From: Emticicia sp. 21SJ11W-3
Lineage (GTDB): Bacteria; Bacteroidota; Bacteroidia; Cytophagales; Spirosomataceae
DNA length: 64,000 nt
Direction: 5' to 3'
NCBI RefSeq assembly: GCF_024138715.1
Contig: NZ_CP092074.1
Coordinates: forward strand, 2,418,001 to 2,482,000
Shown here: positions 8,438 through 18,412 of the stretch, in pieces
How positions within the stretch are numbered: position 1 is the first letter of the stretch
Layout: every line of letters begins with the position of its first letter
The notes under the pieces: generated by a model
The model's input: only the letters and a program-made list of their open reading frames with translations
What the model was told of the DNA's origin: nothing
Databases searched by the model: none
Program-made: the position numbers and the translations under genes

Positions 8438-8974
8438 TTATAATGTTTCAATGATTATATTATGATTGGTATAAATGCATATATCAGCTGCAATATTTAA
8501 TCCTTCCTGCACCATCTCAATAGCGCTCATATCAGTTGCATGTCGTTTTAAGGCAATAGCTGCCGACTGCGCAAACATACTACCAGAGCCAATAGCCGCA
8601 ATCTGATTATCAGGCTCAAGTACATCGCCTGTACCCGATATAACCAGCATTTCGGTTTCATTGGCCACAATCAGCATGGCTTCCAGCTTACGAAGGTACC
8701 TGTCCATGCGCCAGTCTTTGGCCAGTTCAATGGCGGCTCTTTTCATGTTGCCACCATAGCTGTTAAGTTTGTCTTCAAATCTTTCTATCAGTGTAAAGGC
8801 ATCGGCGGTTGAGCCGGCAAATCCTGCCAGTATTTTGCCTCCATGTAGTTTTCTTACTTTACGAACATTGCTTTTAGCAATGGTGTTTCCCATGGTTGCC
8901 TGGCCGTCTGCTCCTAAGGCAACTTTACCATTATGTATTACACCAAGTACGGTGGTTGAGTGTATTTTTTCCAT
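8438..8974 (-). CDS. hslV: ATP-dependent protease peptidase subunit HslV
   Basis: Threonine protease subunit of the HslUV (ClpQY) complex, 178 residues, the usual length. The N-terminus MEKIHSTTVLGV has the TT pair that becomes the catalytic N-terminal threonine after processing. GADGQAT, RKVRKL and FAGSTADAF are all conserved, as is AIGSGSMFAQSAA. In the cell it forms double hexamers capped by the ATPase HslU. The hslU gene is not adjacent, so the two subunits must be encoded at separate loci or the partner lies elsewhere. Confidence 0.95.
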   Translation of the reverse strand: MEKIHSTTVLGVIHNGKVALGADGQATMGNTIAKSNVRKVRKLHGGKILAGFAGSTADAFTLIERFEDKLNSYGGNMKRAAIELAKDWRMDRYLRKLEAMLIVANETEMLVISGTGDVLEPDNQIAAIGSGSMFAQSAAIALKRHATDMSAIEMVQEGLNIAADICIYTNHNIIIETL

Positions 8975-9128
8975 TGTTAATTTTTATTATCGGCCACAGG
9001 CCCACTATCATAAGCTATTATTAATCCAGATACGGTTGTGGCTATATAACAACCTGTACAAAGAAATAAATCCCTCATGTATTCACTGAGGGATTTATCC
9101 ATATAAGCATAATATGTAATTCAAAATA

Positions 9129-10733
9129 CTATACCAACAATTTGTATGGCTCTTCCAGCAATTGTTTCAGCGTAACCAGAAACGCAGCACCCGTAGCTCC
9201 GTCAACCACACGGTGGTCGCAGGTAAGGGTTAGTTTCATAATGTTGGTTGCAAAGAACTGCCCGTCTTTTACGCCTACCGTTTCTTTAATAGCGCCCACA
9301 GCCAGAATACAAGACTCAGGCGGGTTGATAATAGAAGTAAACTGGTCGATACCAAACATACCCAGGTTACTTACAGTAAAGGTGTTTCCTTCCCAATCTT
9401 TAGGCTGTAACTGTTTGTTTTTGGCTTTTCCACCAAGGTCTTTGGTTTCAGCTGCAATCTGCGAAAGCGTTTTGGTATTGGCAAAACGAATAACCGGTAC
9501 CAATAGACCTTCTTCAACAGCTACGGCCATACCAATATGTACGTGATGATTTTTACGGATTTTATCTCCCATCCACGATGCATTTACCATTGGGTGTTTG
9601 GTAAGTGCCGCAGATACCGCTTTGATAACGATGTCGTTAAATGAAATCTTAACCGGCGACACCTCATTCATGGCCTCTCTAGCCTTAATGGTTTTATCCA
9701 TTGTTATCTCCATTGTCAGATAGAACTCTGGAGCAGAGAATTTAGATTCAGATAAACGACGGGCAATAGTCTTACGCATTTGCGAAAGCGGAACATCCTC
9801 ATAACTTTCCTGACCGGCAGGTGCAGCAGCTACCGCAGGGGCAGCGCTTGGCGCGGCCGCAGCAGGCTTAGCCTGAGGTTTGAAACTGTCAACGTCGTTC
9901 TTAACTATTCTTCCCCCTTCACCAGAACCGTTCACATCAGAAAGGTTAATACCTTTTTCTTCTGCAAGGCGTTTGGCCAAAGGAGAGGCAAGAATACGTC
10001 CGTTATTGGCAGCATGAGATTCAGTTGCTGCAGAAGCCTGTGCCGGAGCAGCAGCCTCTTCGGTTTTTGTTTCTGCCGGGGCAGGGGCAGCAGCGCCGGC
10101 CTGGCTGTTCAACAAAGCCTGATAATCGGCACCTTCTTCGCCAATTACCGCAATTACCTCATTTATTTTGGCTGCTTTACCAGCCTCAACACCAATATAC
10201 AATAATGTACCGTCTTCATACGCCTCTAGTTCCATAGTGGCTTTATCTGTTTCAATTTCTGCCAGAATATCGCCAGACTTCACTTTATCACCTACTTTTT
10301 TCAACCATGCATGAATAACACCCTCTGTCATGGTGTCGCTCAGAAGTGGCATCTCAACAGTTTTTGCTTTAATATTAGAAACATCAACAGCAGGGGCAGC
10401 CGGTGCAGCAGCTTGTGGCGCTGGCGCAGCTTCTTTCGGCGCTTCTGCAGGTGCAGCAGCACCACCGCCATTGAGGAGGCTTTGGAAGTCTTCACCGGGT
10501 TTACCTACCACTGCCATTATCGCATCAACCGGAACCGACTGTCCTTTCTCAACACCGATATAAAGAAGTGTTCCGTCATAATAAGACTCCATATCCATGG
10601 TGGCCTTATCGGTTTCTACTTCTGCAAGAATATCGCCTGATTTTACTGTATCTCCAACTTTTTTATGCCATGCTGCTATCACACCTTCTTCCATGGTGTC
10701 GCTCATCTTGGGCATTCGGATTACTTCTGCCAT
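9129..10733 (-). CDS. pdhC: Pyruvate dehydrogenase E2, dihydrolipoamide acetyltransferase
   Basis: E2 core of the pyruvate dehydrogenase complex, transferring the acetyl group from lipoamide to CoA. Two lipoyl domains are visible with lipoylated lysines at about K43 (ETDKATMDME) and K164 (ETDKATMELE), joined by Ala/Pro-rich linkers. A peripheral-subunit-binding domain follows (LASPLAKRLAEEKGI), then the catalytic domain ending in DHRVVDGATGA with the catalytic histidine. Length 534 fits two-lipoyl E2 enzymes of Bacteroidota. E1 and E3 genes are not adjacent. Confidence 0.94.
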   Translation of the reverse strand: MAEVIRMPKMSDTMEEGVIAAWHKKVGDTVKSGDILAEVETDKATMDMESYYDGTLLYIGVEKGQSVPVDAIMAVVGKPGEDFQSLLNGGGAAAPAEAPKEAAPAPQAAAPAAPAVDVSNIKAKTVEMPLLSDTMTEGVIHAWLKKVGDKVKSGDILAEIETDKATMELEAYEDGTLLYIGVEAGKAAKINEVIAVIGEEGADYQALLNSQAGAAAPAPAETKTEEAAAPAQASAATESHAANNGRILASPLAKRLAEEKGINLSDVNGSGEGGRIVKNDVDSFKPQAKPAAAAPSAAPAVAAAPAGQESYEDVPLSQMRKTIARRLSESKFSAPEFYLTMEITMDKTIKAREAMNEVSPVKISFNDIVIKAVSAALTKHPMVNASWMGDKIRKNHHVHIGMAVAVEEGLLVPVIRFANTKTLSQIAAETKDLGGKAKNKQLQPKDWEGNTFTVSNLGMFGIDQFTSIINPPESCILAVGAIKETVGVKDGQFFATNIMKLTLTCDHRVVDGATGAAFLVTLKQLLEEPYKLLV

Positions 10734-10867
10734 TGTATAAAATTTGCTGGTTTTTTTGATTTTATTTATTCAAGTCTTAAAATTATAACAAAGTAGCCTA
10801 ATGTCCTTGAAAACTTGATAGAATTTAATTTTAAATTTTTGGGTACGGCTCTTTGCTGCCTTTATTT

Positions 10868-13027
10868 TTATTTGTAAAATACTTCATTTACAGGCTTTTG
10901 CAGCAATAGGAGCGTCATATTATCAAATTGCTTCTTTTCTGCTGTTACCGGTGCCAATTTATTGATGATCAGTGAATCGTTAGTTACCAGCGCGCTATAC
11001 GTAAAAGATTTTTGCGCATTGGGTATAGCCTTGAGTTCTGGCGGATATTTTACGTACTCAAACCTGAAACTGTTACCGTATTTGCTTTTACCATACATAA
11101 AAAAAGGATGAACCCAGTTGGTTTCCAGCGCTAAGCCCAGATTATGGTCATTGTTTCTTAAGCTGGCAAATATTCCGTTAAAAGCTTTGTAGGTTTTATC
11201 GTCAAATGTAAAATATCCCTGTTTCCATTTTTTACGTTCAAAAATATTATGTCTGGCAAAATCATAATATGCTGTACGGTCAAGAATCCTGAATATTTCC
11301 TTGCGTTCAGCCAGACTCACATTCGGCTTTATCTGATAAGCCACATTGGCGAAGTCCTGGCTAGTGGTTTTGGTATAATATCCTTTTCCGGTTAATTCTT
11401 TATATTCTTTTTCACCAAGTTCAGACTCCCGGCCTCCAATGGTGTGTGGTACATACACAAGGGCTTTCTTAAAAAAATAGGCAGCCGGTATAATTGGTTT
11501 AAGCGTATTGCAAAAAACAAACGGAAGTGTGGAAATCAACAATAAGGTAATTAGGGTATTCAATAGCCTGTTTCTGTTTTTTATTACCTGCATGCCAATA
11601 AACGCTGCAACAGGCATTACACCTATAAAAAATGGTAATTGAGTACGCGAATGAAAGGTTTGCCATTTAAAAATACTGGCATAGCTTATTAAACCAATAA
11701 CGGCCAGCGTAAAATAAACTAGCACGGTTTTCTTAACCTGTGACTGTCTGTTTTTAGGATAAACAAACCAACAGGCACAAAAGAGAATCAGAAAGAAATG
11801 AATAAAATTGCCTGAGAAATCTTCTCCGATAGAAAAAAGCGTATTATATGTGGCAAACGTTGACGCCTGATTGTTGAGGTCATAACCTATAAACTGATGA
11901 AAACCCTGAATGAAACCGTCGTAGGCGTAATTCCAGGAGTTAAAAGGCAGACCGATATGGTTACCAACAATTTTTGAAAGATTAGACAGCGTAACTTTTA
12001 AACCTGCTTGTTCATTTCTATAATTATAGTATAATAAACTGCCGGGAGAGGGCATCAGGATGTTACCAAAAACTATGAAATTGCGATAAAAGAAAGCGGA
12101 AAAGGTTAAGAGAAACAAGCCTACTGAAATAAACCCGATTTTGAGGGCTGCTTTCCAGTTGTTTTTGAAAACAAACACTGCATACAATAAAATAAACCCT
12201 ATGCTATATATAAAAGTAGTATATTTTGTAAAGCCGCCGAGCATAAGGGCTACAATGGCCCAGTAGAATTGCCTGTCGGGTATTGTGGTTTTATTTTTAA
12301 AAATTAAACTGCCAAAAAATAAAAAGCAAATGAAATAAAAACTTGCCAGGTAGTCGTTCTGGCTGGTGGTTGATTGCAAAACCCCCATTGGAATACTGAA
12401 AACAAGGATGGCTGCAAGACCTTGCCCTTTTTTGCTTAGCCCCCATACATGCCCTATAAGAGAAGCAGCCACTAATGAGCCAGCCATTGACACAAACTGC
12501 ACTGCATTGACAAAGTAATCTCCGCCGGCCAGCACCAGGGTGTGCAAAAGAAAATACTCCGACAAAACGTTGTAATATAGCTGAAAGGGGGAAGTGGTAG
12601 GGTAATGCTGCAGGTTCTGGTTTTGTATCCAGAAGTCAGCCCTGGCAAGATGATAATTTAAGGCATCTGTATTATTAGGGGTTACATAAAAAGTAAGAAA
12701 CCCGAGAACAAGGAAAAGGAAAACGAAAAATAAAGCATTAAAGCCTGATAAGTACTGCGTAAGGCTAATATTGCTTAAATGAACAAAAGCCCATTTCTTC
12801 TTTAAAAAAACTACCCCGCATAGAAACAAGGCGAACGAAAGGTAAGATATAATTAAAAAAACGGAGTTGAGGCAGTTAAAAAACGCTGACACCTCTGTAA
12901 CCAGAAATACAAACACCGAAAAGGTAAGCAGCGACTTAATGAATGAAACCCTGTTTCCATTATCTTTACTATCTCTGAAATAGAGAAACAAACCTATTAT
13001 ATTAATAAATCCTAATAGAATGGGCAT
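10868..13027 (-). CDS. Large multi-pass membrane protein, GT39/ArnT-like GT-C candidate
   Basis: A 719-residue integral membrane protein. About a dozen hydrophobic helices span residues 1-500, followed by a soluble tail of about 200 residues. The loop PNNTDALNYHLARADFW near residues 115-130 has an acidic residue and a YH pair as in GT-C dolichyl/undecaprenyl-phosphate-sugar transferases, and SPFQLYYNVLSEYF resembles the loop that follows in that fold. Exact family and substrate are unknown. It lies upstream of pdhC on the same strand with 134 bases between them. Confidence 0.6.
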   Translation of the reverse strand: MPILLGFINIIGLFLYFRDSKDNGNRVSFIKSLLTFSVFVFLVTEVSAFFNCLNSVFLIISYLSFALFLCGVVFLKKKWAFVHLSNISLTQYLSGFNALFFVFLFLVLGFLTFYVTPNNTDALNYHLARADFWIQNQNLQHYPTTSPFQLYYNVLSEYFLLHTLVLAGGDYFVNAVQFVSMAGSLVAASLIGHVWGLSKKGQGLAAILVFSIPMGVLQSTTSQNDYLASFYFICFLFFGSLIFKNKTTIPDRQFYWAIVALMLGGFTKYTTFIYSIGFILLYAVFVFKNNWKAALKIGFISVGLFLLTFSAFFYRNFIVFGNILMPSPGSLLYYNYRNEQAGLKVTLSNLSKIVGNHIGLPFNSWNYAYDGFIQGFHQFIGYDLNNQASTFATYNTLFSIGEDFSGNFIHFFLILFCACWFVYPKNRQSQVKKTVLVYFTLAVIGLISYASIFKWQTFHSRTQLPFFIGVMPVAAFIGMQVIKNRNRLLNTLITLLLISTLPFVFCNTLKPIIPAAYFFKKALVYVPHTIGGRESELGEKEYKELTGKGYYTKTTSQDFANVAYQIKPNVSLAERKEIFRILDRTAYYDFARHNIFERKKWKQGYFTFDDKTYKAFNGIFASLRNNDHNLGLALETNWVHPFFMYGKSKYGNSFRFEYVKYPPELKAIPNAQKSFTYSALVTNDSLIINKLAPVTAEKKQFDNMTLLLLQKPVNEVFYK

Positions 13028-13105
13028 ACGTGTTTAAGAATTTTTATCTCACATACCAGAACTACAGGTGCATCAACGCCAAAGCGTTGCCCGGACACGC
13101 TTTTA

Positions 13106-14893
13106 TCAGCTGATTTTTAATACTGCCATAAATGCTTCCTGCGGCACCTCTACGGTCCCAATCTGGCGCATGCGTTTTTTACCTTTTTTCTGTTTTTCCA
13201 ATAGCTTACGCTTACGCGAAATATCGCCACCATAACACTTGGCAATTACGTCTTTACGCAGCGCTTTCACGGTTTCACGGGCAATAATTTTAGCGCCAAT
13301 GGCTGCCTGAATGGCAATTTCAAATTGCTGGCGCGGCAATAACTCGCGTAGTTTTTCGCAAAGCTTTTTACCCCAGTCATACGCCTTGTCGCGGTGCACA
13401 ATGGCCGAAAGAGCATCAACCGGTTCACCATTAAGCAAAATATCCAGTTTAACAAGGTTAGACTCACGATAGCCAATCAGATGATAATCAAGCGAGGCAT
13501 AGCCTCTGGATATGGTTTTTAGTTTGTCGAAGAAATCAAATACAACTTCTGAAAGCGGCATTTCAAAAGTAAGCTCCACGCGTGTGGCTGTCAGGTAAAC
13601 CTGGTTTTTCAGGATACCTCTTTTTTCCATACATAAACCCATAATCGGGCCCACGTAGTCGGCGGCTGTAATAATCTGGGCATTGATGAACGGTTCCTCA
13701 ATCCAGTCAATATAGTTGGGGTCTGGCATTTCAGACGGCGCTGAAACCTCCAGCGTATCGCCTTTTTTATCAATTACATTGAAACGCACCGACGGCACGG
13801 TGGTCAATACAGTCATATCAAACTCACGTTCCAGGCGCTCCTGCACAATTTCCATGTGAAGCATACCCAGGAAACCGCACCTGAAACCAAAACCTAAGGC
13901 TGCTGATGTTTCAGGCTCCCAAATAAGGGCGGCATCATTCAGCTGAAGTTTTTCCATGGCTTCTCTCAGGTCTTCAAACTCTGAAGTCTCAACCGGATAA
14001 ATACCTGCAAAAACCATAGGCTTTACCTCTTCAAAACCTTTAATGGCTTCTTTGGTAGGGTTTTCAGCATGAGTAATGGTATCACCCACTTTTACTTCTT
14101 TGGCCACCTTTATACCTGAAATAATGTAACCAACGTCTCCGCAGTCAACAAAGTCTCTGGCTTCTTTCTGAAGTTTAAGAATACCAACTTCATCGGCAAT
14201 GTACTCTTTACCGGTAGCCACAAATTTTACTTTGTCGCCTTTACTGATACGGCCGTTCTTTACACGGAAAATAACCTCTATACCACGGTATGAATTAAAC
14301 TGAGAGTCGAAAATAAGTGCCTGCAGCTCTGCCTTCGGATTCCCCGCCGGCGCTTTTATACGTTTAATAATGGCTTCAAGAATTTCATTGATCCCAATTC
14401 CTTCTTTCGCACTTGCCGGAATAATAGAATCTCTGTCGCAGCCAATCAGGTCAACAATTTGGTCTTTAACTTCCTCTGGCATTGCGCCGGGGAGGTCAAT
14501 TTTATTTAAAACAGGTATTATCTCCAGGTCATGGTCCAGAGCCAGAAATAGGTTACTGATGGTTTGTGCCTCTATACCCTGCGACGCATCAACCACCAGA
14601 AGCGCGCCCTCACAGGCGGCAATAGAACGTGAAACCTCGTAACTGAAATCGACGTGACCGGGGGTATCTATAAGATTTAATATGTATTGTTCGCCTTCAA
14701 ACGTGTAGTTCATCTGAATAGCGTGGCTCTTGATGGTTATACCGCGTTCTCTTTCAAGGTCCATATCATCAAGCACCTGGGCTTGCATATCACGGTCTGA
14801 AATAGTATTGGTAGATTGAAGAAGGCGGTCGGCAAGTGTACTTTTGCCGTGGTCAATGTGTGCAATAATGCAAAAATTGCGAATATTTTTCAT
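13106..14893 (-). CDS. lepA: Elongation factor 4 (LepA), ribosome back-translocase GTPase
   Basis: Translational GTPase of 595 residues. G1 [10 protein letters not shown], switch [13 protein letters not shown] and G4 NKIDLP are intact, followed by domain II, the EF-G-like domains III and V, and the LepA-specific C-terminal domain ending in [20 protein letters not shown]. It acts on the ribosome under stress and in initiation. A -7 box at 15013-15020 implies a leader of about 115 bases. Confidence 0.97.
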   Translation of the reverse strand: MKNIRNFCIIAHIDHGKSTLADRLLQSTNTISDRDMQAQVLDDMDLERERGITIKSHAIQMNYTFEGEQYILNLIDTPGHVDFSYEVSRSIAACEGALLVVDASQGIEAQTISNLFLALDHDLEIIPVLNKIDLPGAMPEEVKDQIVDLIGCDRDSIIPASAKEGIGINEILEAIIKRIKAPAGNPKAELQALIFDSQFNSYRGIEVIFRVKNGRISKGDKVKFVATGKEYIADEVGILKLQKEARDFVDCGDVGYIISGIKVAKEVKVGDTITHAENPTKEAIKGFEEVKPMVFAGIYPVETSEFEDLREAMEKLQLNDAALIWEPETSAALGFGFRCGFLGMLHMEIVQERLEREFDMTVLTTVPSVRFNVIDKKGDTLEVSAPSEMPDPNYIDWIEEPFINAQIITAADYVGPIMGLCMEKRGILKNQVYLTATRVELTFEMPLSEVVFDFFDKLKTISRGYASLDYHLIGYRESNLVKLDILLNGEPVDALSAIVHRDKAYDWGKKLCEKLRELLPRQQFEIAIQAAIGAKIIARETVKALRKDVIAKCYGGDISRKRKLLEKQKKGKKRMRQIGTVEVPQEAFMAVLKIS

Positions 14894-15012
14894 TTACTGT
14901 TAAGTTCCGGATAAGATTGGCAGTGCCTCTGGTTTTAAAGCCCGCCTGTGTTTGATTCGATACAAAAATGCTGATAGATATATCAGAAATCTGTAACCGA
15001 TACATTTGTTCG

Positions 15013-15020
15013 CAAAAATA
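15013..15020 (-). promoter_or_regulatory. -7 box of the lepA promoter
   Basis: Minus strand TATTTTTG, matching TAnnTTTG, 120 bases upstream of lepA and downstream of the hldD stop region. Confidence 0.4.
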
Positions 15021-15048
15021 GTAAGAAAAAGAGGATAAAATGAAGATT

Positions 15049-16014
15049 CTATAGATATTTATCTCCAACCAGATAGTTACTCACGTAGTCGTGCACTGCG
15101 TCTTCCAGTGAAGTAAAAGGTTTTTTGAAACCAATCATGCGCAGCTTGCTCATATTTGCCTGAGTAAAATACTGATATTTATCGCGTATGTCGGCGGGTG
15201 TATCTATAAATTCTATCTGTGGTTCAAGGTTCAACGCAGCGAAAGTTGCCTTGGCCAGATCCAGAAAGGTACGCGCTTTGCCTGTGCCCAGGTTATAAAT
15301 ACCCGAGTTACGGCGCGAGTGCATCAGATAAATAAGCACATCAATTAAATCTTTTACGTATATGAAATCGCGCATTTGTTCACCATCGTTATAATCGGCA
15401 CGGTGAGATTTAAACAACTTTATACCCCCTGTGGCATTAATCTGATTATAAGAATGAAATATAACCGAGGCCATTCTGCCTTTGTGATATTCATTCGGCC
15501 CAAAAACATTGAAGAATTTAAGACCAGCCCAGAAGAAAGGCGATTCTTTTTGTGTAAGAGCCCATTTGTCGAAATCATTTTTTGATTCGCCGTAGGGGTT
15601 CAAAGGTTTTAATTGCGGAATCAGCAGCTCATTATCATCGTACCCAAATTCTCCGTTACCATAGGTGGCAGCAGATGAGGCGTATACCAGAGGAATCTGG
15701 TATTGATGGCACTTTTTCCATATTTGCTTTGAATAGTTCAGGTTCAGTTTATTGAAAATTTCCTGATCAAATTCTGTGGTGTCTGTACGTGCGCCAATAT
15801 GAAAACAAAACTCAACTTCAGCCTGATTTTTATCAAGCCATTCAAAGAAAACGTCACGGTGAACAAATTCCTGAATTTTCTTGTTCGCTAAATTGTTCAT
15901 TTTCAGCGGATTAGAAAAGTCGTCAACCGCAATGATAAAATTAAAGCCATCTTGATTCAACCGTTGTATCAAACAGCTTCCAATAAAACCAGCGGCACCC
16001 GTAACAATTATCAT
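15049..16014 (-). CDS. hldD: ADP-L-glycero-D-manno-heptose 6-epimerase
   Basis: Short-chain dehydrogenase fold, 321 residues. GAAGFIG at 6-12 binds NAD(P), SSAATYG near 113-119 supplies the serine/threonine, and Y141-x3-K145 (YGESK) is the catalytic pair. FNVFGPNEYHKGRMAS is highly typical of HldD. It makes ADP-L-glycero-manno-heptose for the lipopolysaccharide inner core, which fits the presence of lpxB two genes away on the other strand. Confidence 0.92.
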   Translation of the reverse strand: MIIVTGAAGFIGSCLIQRLNQDGFNFIIAVDDFSNPLKMNNLANKKIQEFVHRDVFFEWLDKNQAEVEFCFHIGARTDTTEFDQEIFNKLNLNYSKQIWKKCHQYQIPLVYASSAATYGNGEFGYDDNELLIPQLKPLNPYGESKNDFDKWALTQKESPFFWAGLKFFNVFGPNEYHKGRMASVIFHSYNQINATGGIKLFKSHRADYNDGEQMRDFIYVKDLIDVLIYLMHSRRNSGIYNLGTGKARTFLDLAKATFAALNLEPQIEFIDTPADIRDKYQYFTQANMSKLRMIGFKKPFTSLEDAVHDYVSNYLVGDKYL

Positions 16015-16041
16015 AGAACTTTAAGTAGTGTTATTAGATTG

Positions 16042-16049
16042 CAAATTTA
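16042..16049 (-). promoter_or_regulatory. -7 box of the hldD promoter
   Basis: Minus strand TAAATTTG, 28 bases upstream of the hldD ATG. Confidence 0.5.
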
Positions 16050-16158
16050 ATGCATTCCTAAACGTAAATCCATAGACTTAACTTTGATTAAATTGCACTT
16101 TTTAAAGAATATACCCCGGAACCACTTTAGCAGCAATGTGTTAATGTTTTTTTGGTGA

Positions 16159-16166
16159 TATTTTTG
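16159..16166 (+). promoter_or_regulatory. -7 box of the queD promoter
   Basis: TATTTTTG, matching TAnnTTTG, 58 bases upstream of the queD ATG. Confidence 0.4.
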
Positions 16167-16223
16167 TAAAATTTTTGAAGAATGCCCCGTCCTGAACAGG
16201 CGGTGTGAGTAATAATAACTAAT

Positions 16224-16634
16224 ATGATTTATATAACCAGGCGTGAGCGATTCAACGCTGCTCACAGATTATGGAATGCGGAGTGGTCGGACGAAAAAAA
16301 CAGAGAGGTTTTTGGTTTGTGTTCAAACATACACGGGCACAACTGGGAGCTGGTTGTAACCGTGAAAGGCGAAATAGACCCCAATACAGGTTTTGTGATG
16401 GATCTGAAAGATTTAAGTAAGGTAATGAAAAGCGAGGTAACGGATAAGGTAGACCATACTTTTTTGAATGAAGATGTGCCTTTTTTGAAAGGGAAGTATC
16501 CGACAACAGAAATCTTTGCCGTTGAAATCTGGAAAATTCTGGCACCGGTACTGAAAGAAAAATACAATACTACTTTGCACTGTGTAAAACTGATAGAAAC
16601 ACCTAACCATTATGTTGAGTACTTCGGCGACTGA
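16224..16634 (+). CDS. queD: 6-carboxy-tetrahydropterin synthase / 6-pyruvoyl-tetrahydropterin synthase homologue
   Basis: Tunnelling-fold enzyme of 136 residues. The zinc ligands are visible as H14 (FNAAHRL), H37 and H39 (IHGHNW), and C33 (GLCSN) is the catalytic cysteine. The glutamate near the end (KLIETPNHYVEY) binds the pterin ring. In bacteria it usually performs the second step of queuosine synthesis. It lies 35 bases upstream of lpxB and is likely co-transcribed with it. Confidence 0.92.
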   Translation: MIYITRRERFNAAHRLWNAEWSDEKNREVFGLCSNIHGHNWELVVTVKGEIDPNTGFVMDLKDLSKVMKSEVTDKVDHTFLNEDVPFLKGKYPTTEIFAVEIWKILAPVLKEKYNTTLHCVKLIETPNHYVEYFGD

Positions 16635-16669
16635 TTTCCGGCTTCTGAAGGTCTTCAATACTGATAATT

Positions 16670-17776
16670 ATGAAATACTTTATTATAGCAGGTGAACGCT
16701 CAGGAGATTTGCACGCATCAAATCTGATTAAAGCTATCAGACAGGCAGATGCACAGGCTGTGATAAAAGGTTGGGGTGGAGACTACATGCAGGAGGCCGG
16801 GGCAGAAGTATTGATGCATTATAAAGACCTGGCATTTATGGGGTTTGCAGAAGTGCTGGCCAATCTGCCCAAAATTCTTGGCTTTTTTAGTTTGTGTAAA
16901 AAGCAGATTGACGAATTTAAACCCGATGGCATTGTGTTGGTTGACTACGCCGGATTTAATATGCGGATAGCCAAATGGGCAAAACCAAAAGGGTATAAAC
17001 TGTTCTATTATATATCGCCAAAGGTTTGGGCCTGGAACCAAAGCCGTGCTTTGCAGCTGAAAAAAAATATTGATAAGTTATTTGTCATTTTTCCGTTCGA
17101 AGTAGATTTCTTTCGCAAGTACAACTATGAAGTTGAGTTTGTTGGTAATCCGTTGTTTGATGCCATTGCAGCTTTTAAACCAAACCCTGATTTTCTGAAA
17201 CAAAACCAACTGGAAGAAAAGAAAATAATTGCTTTACTGCCGGGTAGCAGACGGCAGGAAGTTGAAAAAATGCTTGAACTGATGGTTGCAACCAAAGAGC
17301 AATTTCAGGGATACCAGTTCGTTATAGCTGGGGTAGGTAATTTACCTGCCGAATTTTATGAAAAGTTTCTGGGGCATGAGGTAAGCCTGATAACAGACCA
17401 GACCTATGATTTGCTGACACATGCGCAGGCCGCAATGGTAACTTCTGGTACGGCTACCCTCGAAACCGCCTTGTTTGGCGTGCCACAAGTGGTGTGTTAT
17501 AAAACAAGTTGGTTATCTTATAGTATAGCCAGCAGGTTAATCAGAGTGCCGTATATTTCATTAGTTAATCTGATTGCAGAAAAAGAAGCCGTAAGAGAGT
17601 TGATTCAGGATGAGCTGACACCAGATAATATTGCTACTGAAATAAAGAAAGTTGTTGTAAAGTCGCACGAAAGAGATACTCAACTGGCTGACTACAAAAG
17701 AATAAGGGCGATATTAGGTAGTGCAGGGGCATCAGCACAAACGGGTAAAAGAATAGTTGAAATTTTAAAAAACTGA
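16670..17776 (+). CDS. lpxB: Lipid-A-disaccharide synthase
   Basis: GT19 glycosyltransferase of 368 residues that condenses UDP-2,3-diacylglucosamine with lipid X to form the lipid A disaccharide at the inner face of the inner membrane. AGERSGDLHASNL at 7-19 and FYYISPKVWAWN are signature motifs, with LPGSRRQEV and TSGTATLETALFG in the nucleotide-binding half. Its presence, with hldD, indicates a lipid A-containing outer membrane. It follows queD closely and precedes a small lipoprotein gene by 24 bases. Confidence 0.96.
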   Translation: MKYFIIAGERSGDLHASNLIKAIRQADAQAVIKGWGGDYMQEAGAEVLMHYKDLAFMGFAEVLANLPKILGFFSLCKKQIDEFKPDGIVLVDYAGFNMRIAKWAKPKGYKLFYYISPKVWAWNQSRALQLKKNIDKLFVIFPFEVDFFRKYNYEVEFVGNPLFDAIAAFKPNPDFLKQNQLEEKKIIALLPGSRRQEVEKMLELMVATKEQFQGYQFVIAGVGNLPAEFYEKFLGHEVSLITDQTYDLLTHAQAAMVTSGTATLETALFGVPQVVCYKTSWLSYSIASRLIRVPYISLVNLIAEKEAVRELIQDELTPDNIATEIKKVVVKSHERDTQLADYKRIRAILGSAGASAQTGKRIVEILKN

Positions 17777-17800
17777 TTTATCATAAATTATTGAAAGACA

Positions 17801-18289
17801 ATGAAACTCCACAAAATAGTATTTGTAATGGTATTGGGTATGCTGGCCATTTGGTCGTGTAAAGACAAAAAAGAAACTGTGCTTAAGTCAAGAACTGAAT
17901 TGATGGCCGGCACCTCTTCAAAATCCTGGAAAATCACCAAAGCCGAGGCCAGTATTACCACAGATGCCAAAATTGATCTGGTGTCTACCCAACAAGCATG
18001 TATAACAGATAACCTGCTGGTGTTTGCAGTAAACGGTACTTATGAGCTCAGGGAAGGCGCATCAAAATGTAATGCCGCAGACCCAGATTTAATTCTGAGT
18101 TCAAACTGGAGCTTTACTGATAATGAAACCAAGTTTAAGATTGACAGAATTGTATTTTTGGGTGTTGAACTCAAGGATACCGTTTTTGAAATTGTTGACC
18201 TCTCAGACAATGTGTTTACCGGCAAAACAAATATTGATTATAAAGGTACCAAATACCAGCTTGTTGCCACTTTCCAGGCTGTTAAATAG
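17801..18289 (+). CDS. Small lipoprotein with lipocalin-like beta-rich domain
   Basis: A 162-residue protein with a lipoprotein signal peptide; the lipobox AIWSC puts the lipidated cysteine at residue 20. The mature part contains SSKSWKITKAEA, FAVNGTYELREG and LSSNWSFTDNETKFKID, a pattern of many Bacteroidota lipocalin-like lipoproteins with W/F-rich strands. Function is unknown. It follows lpxB closely and may share its transcript. Confidence 0.7.
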   Translation: MKLHKIVFVMVLGMLAIWSCKDKKETVLKSRTELMAGTSSKSWKITKAEASITTDAKIDLVSTQQACITDNLLVFAVNGTYELREGASKCNAADPDLILSSNWSFTDNETKFKIDRIVFLGVELKDTVFEIVDLSDNVFTGKTNIDYKGTKYQLVATFQAVK

Positions 18290-18350
18290 GTTAAAACGGT
18301 ATGTTATCATAATAATTTAATAAAAAAGCGCATCTTATTGCTATTAAGGC

Positions 18351-18358
18351 TAAATTTG
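18351..18358 (+). promoter_or_regulatory. -7 box of the sufB promoter
   Basis: TAAATTTG, 62 bases upstream of the sufB ATG. Confidence 0.5.
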
Positions 18359-18412
18359 CGAACAAATATTGCTTAACCGGTGTTAGCCTAACAGAGCATA
18401 AAGCAAAAATAC

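Noticed and set aside
9780-10205. 141-codon open frame on the plus strand
   Set aside because: Antisense of the Ala/Pro-rich linker part of pdhC; open only because of the skewed composition there.
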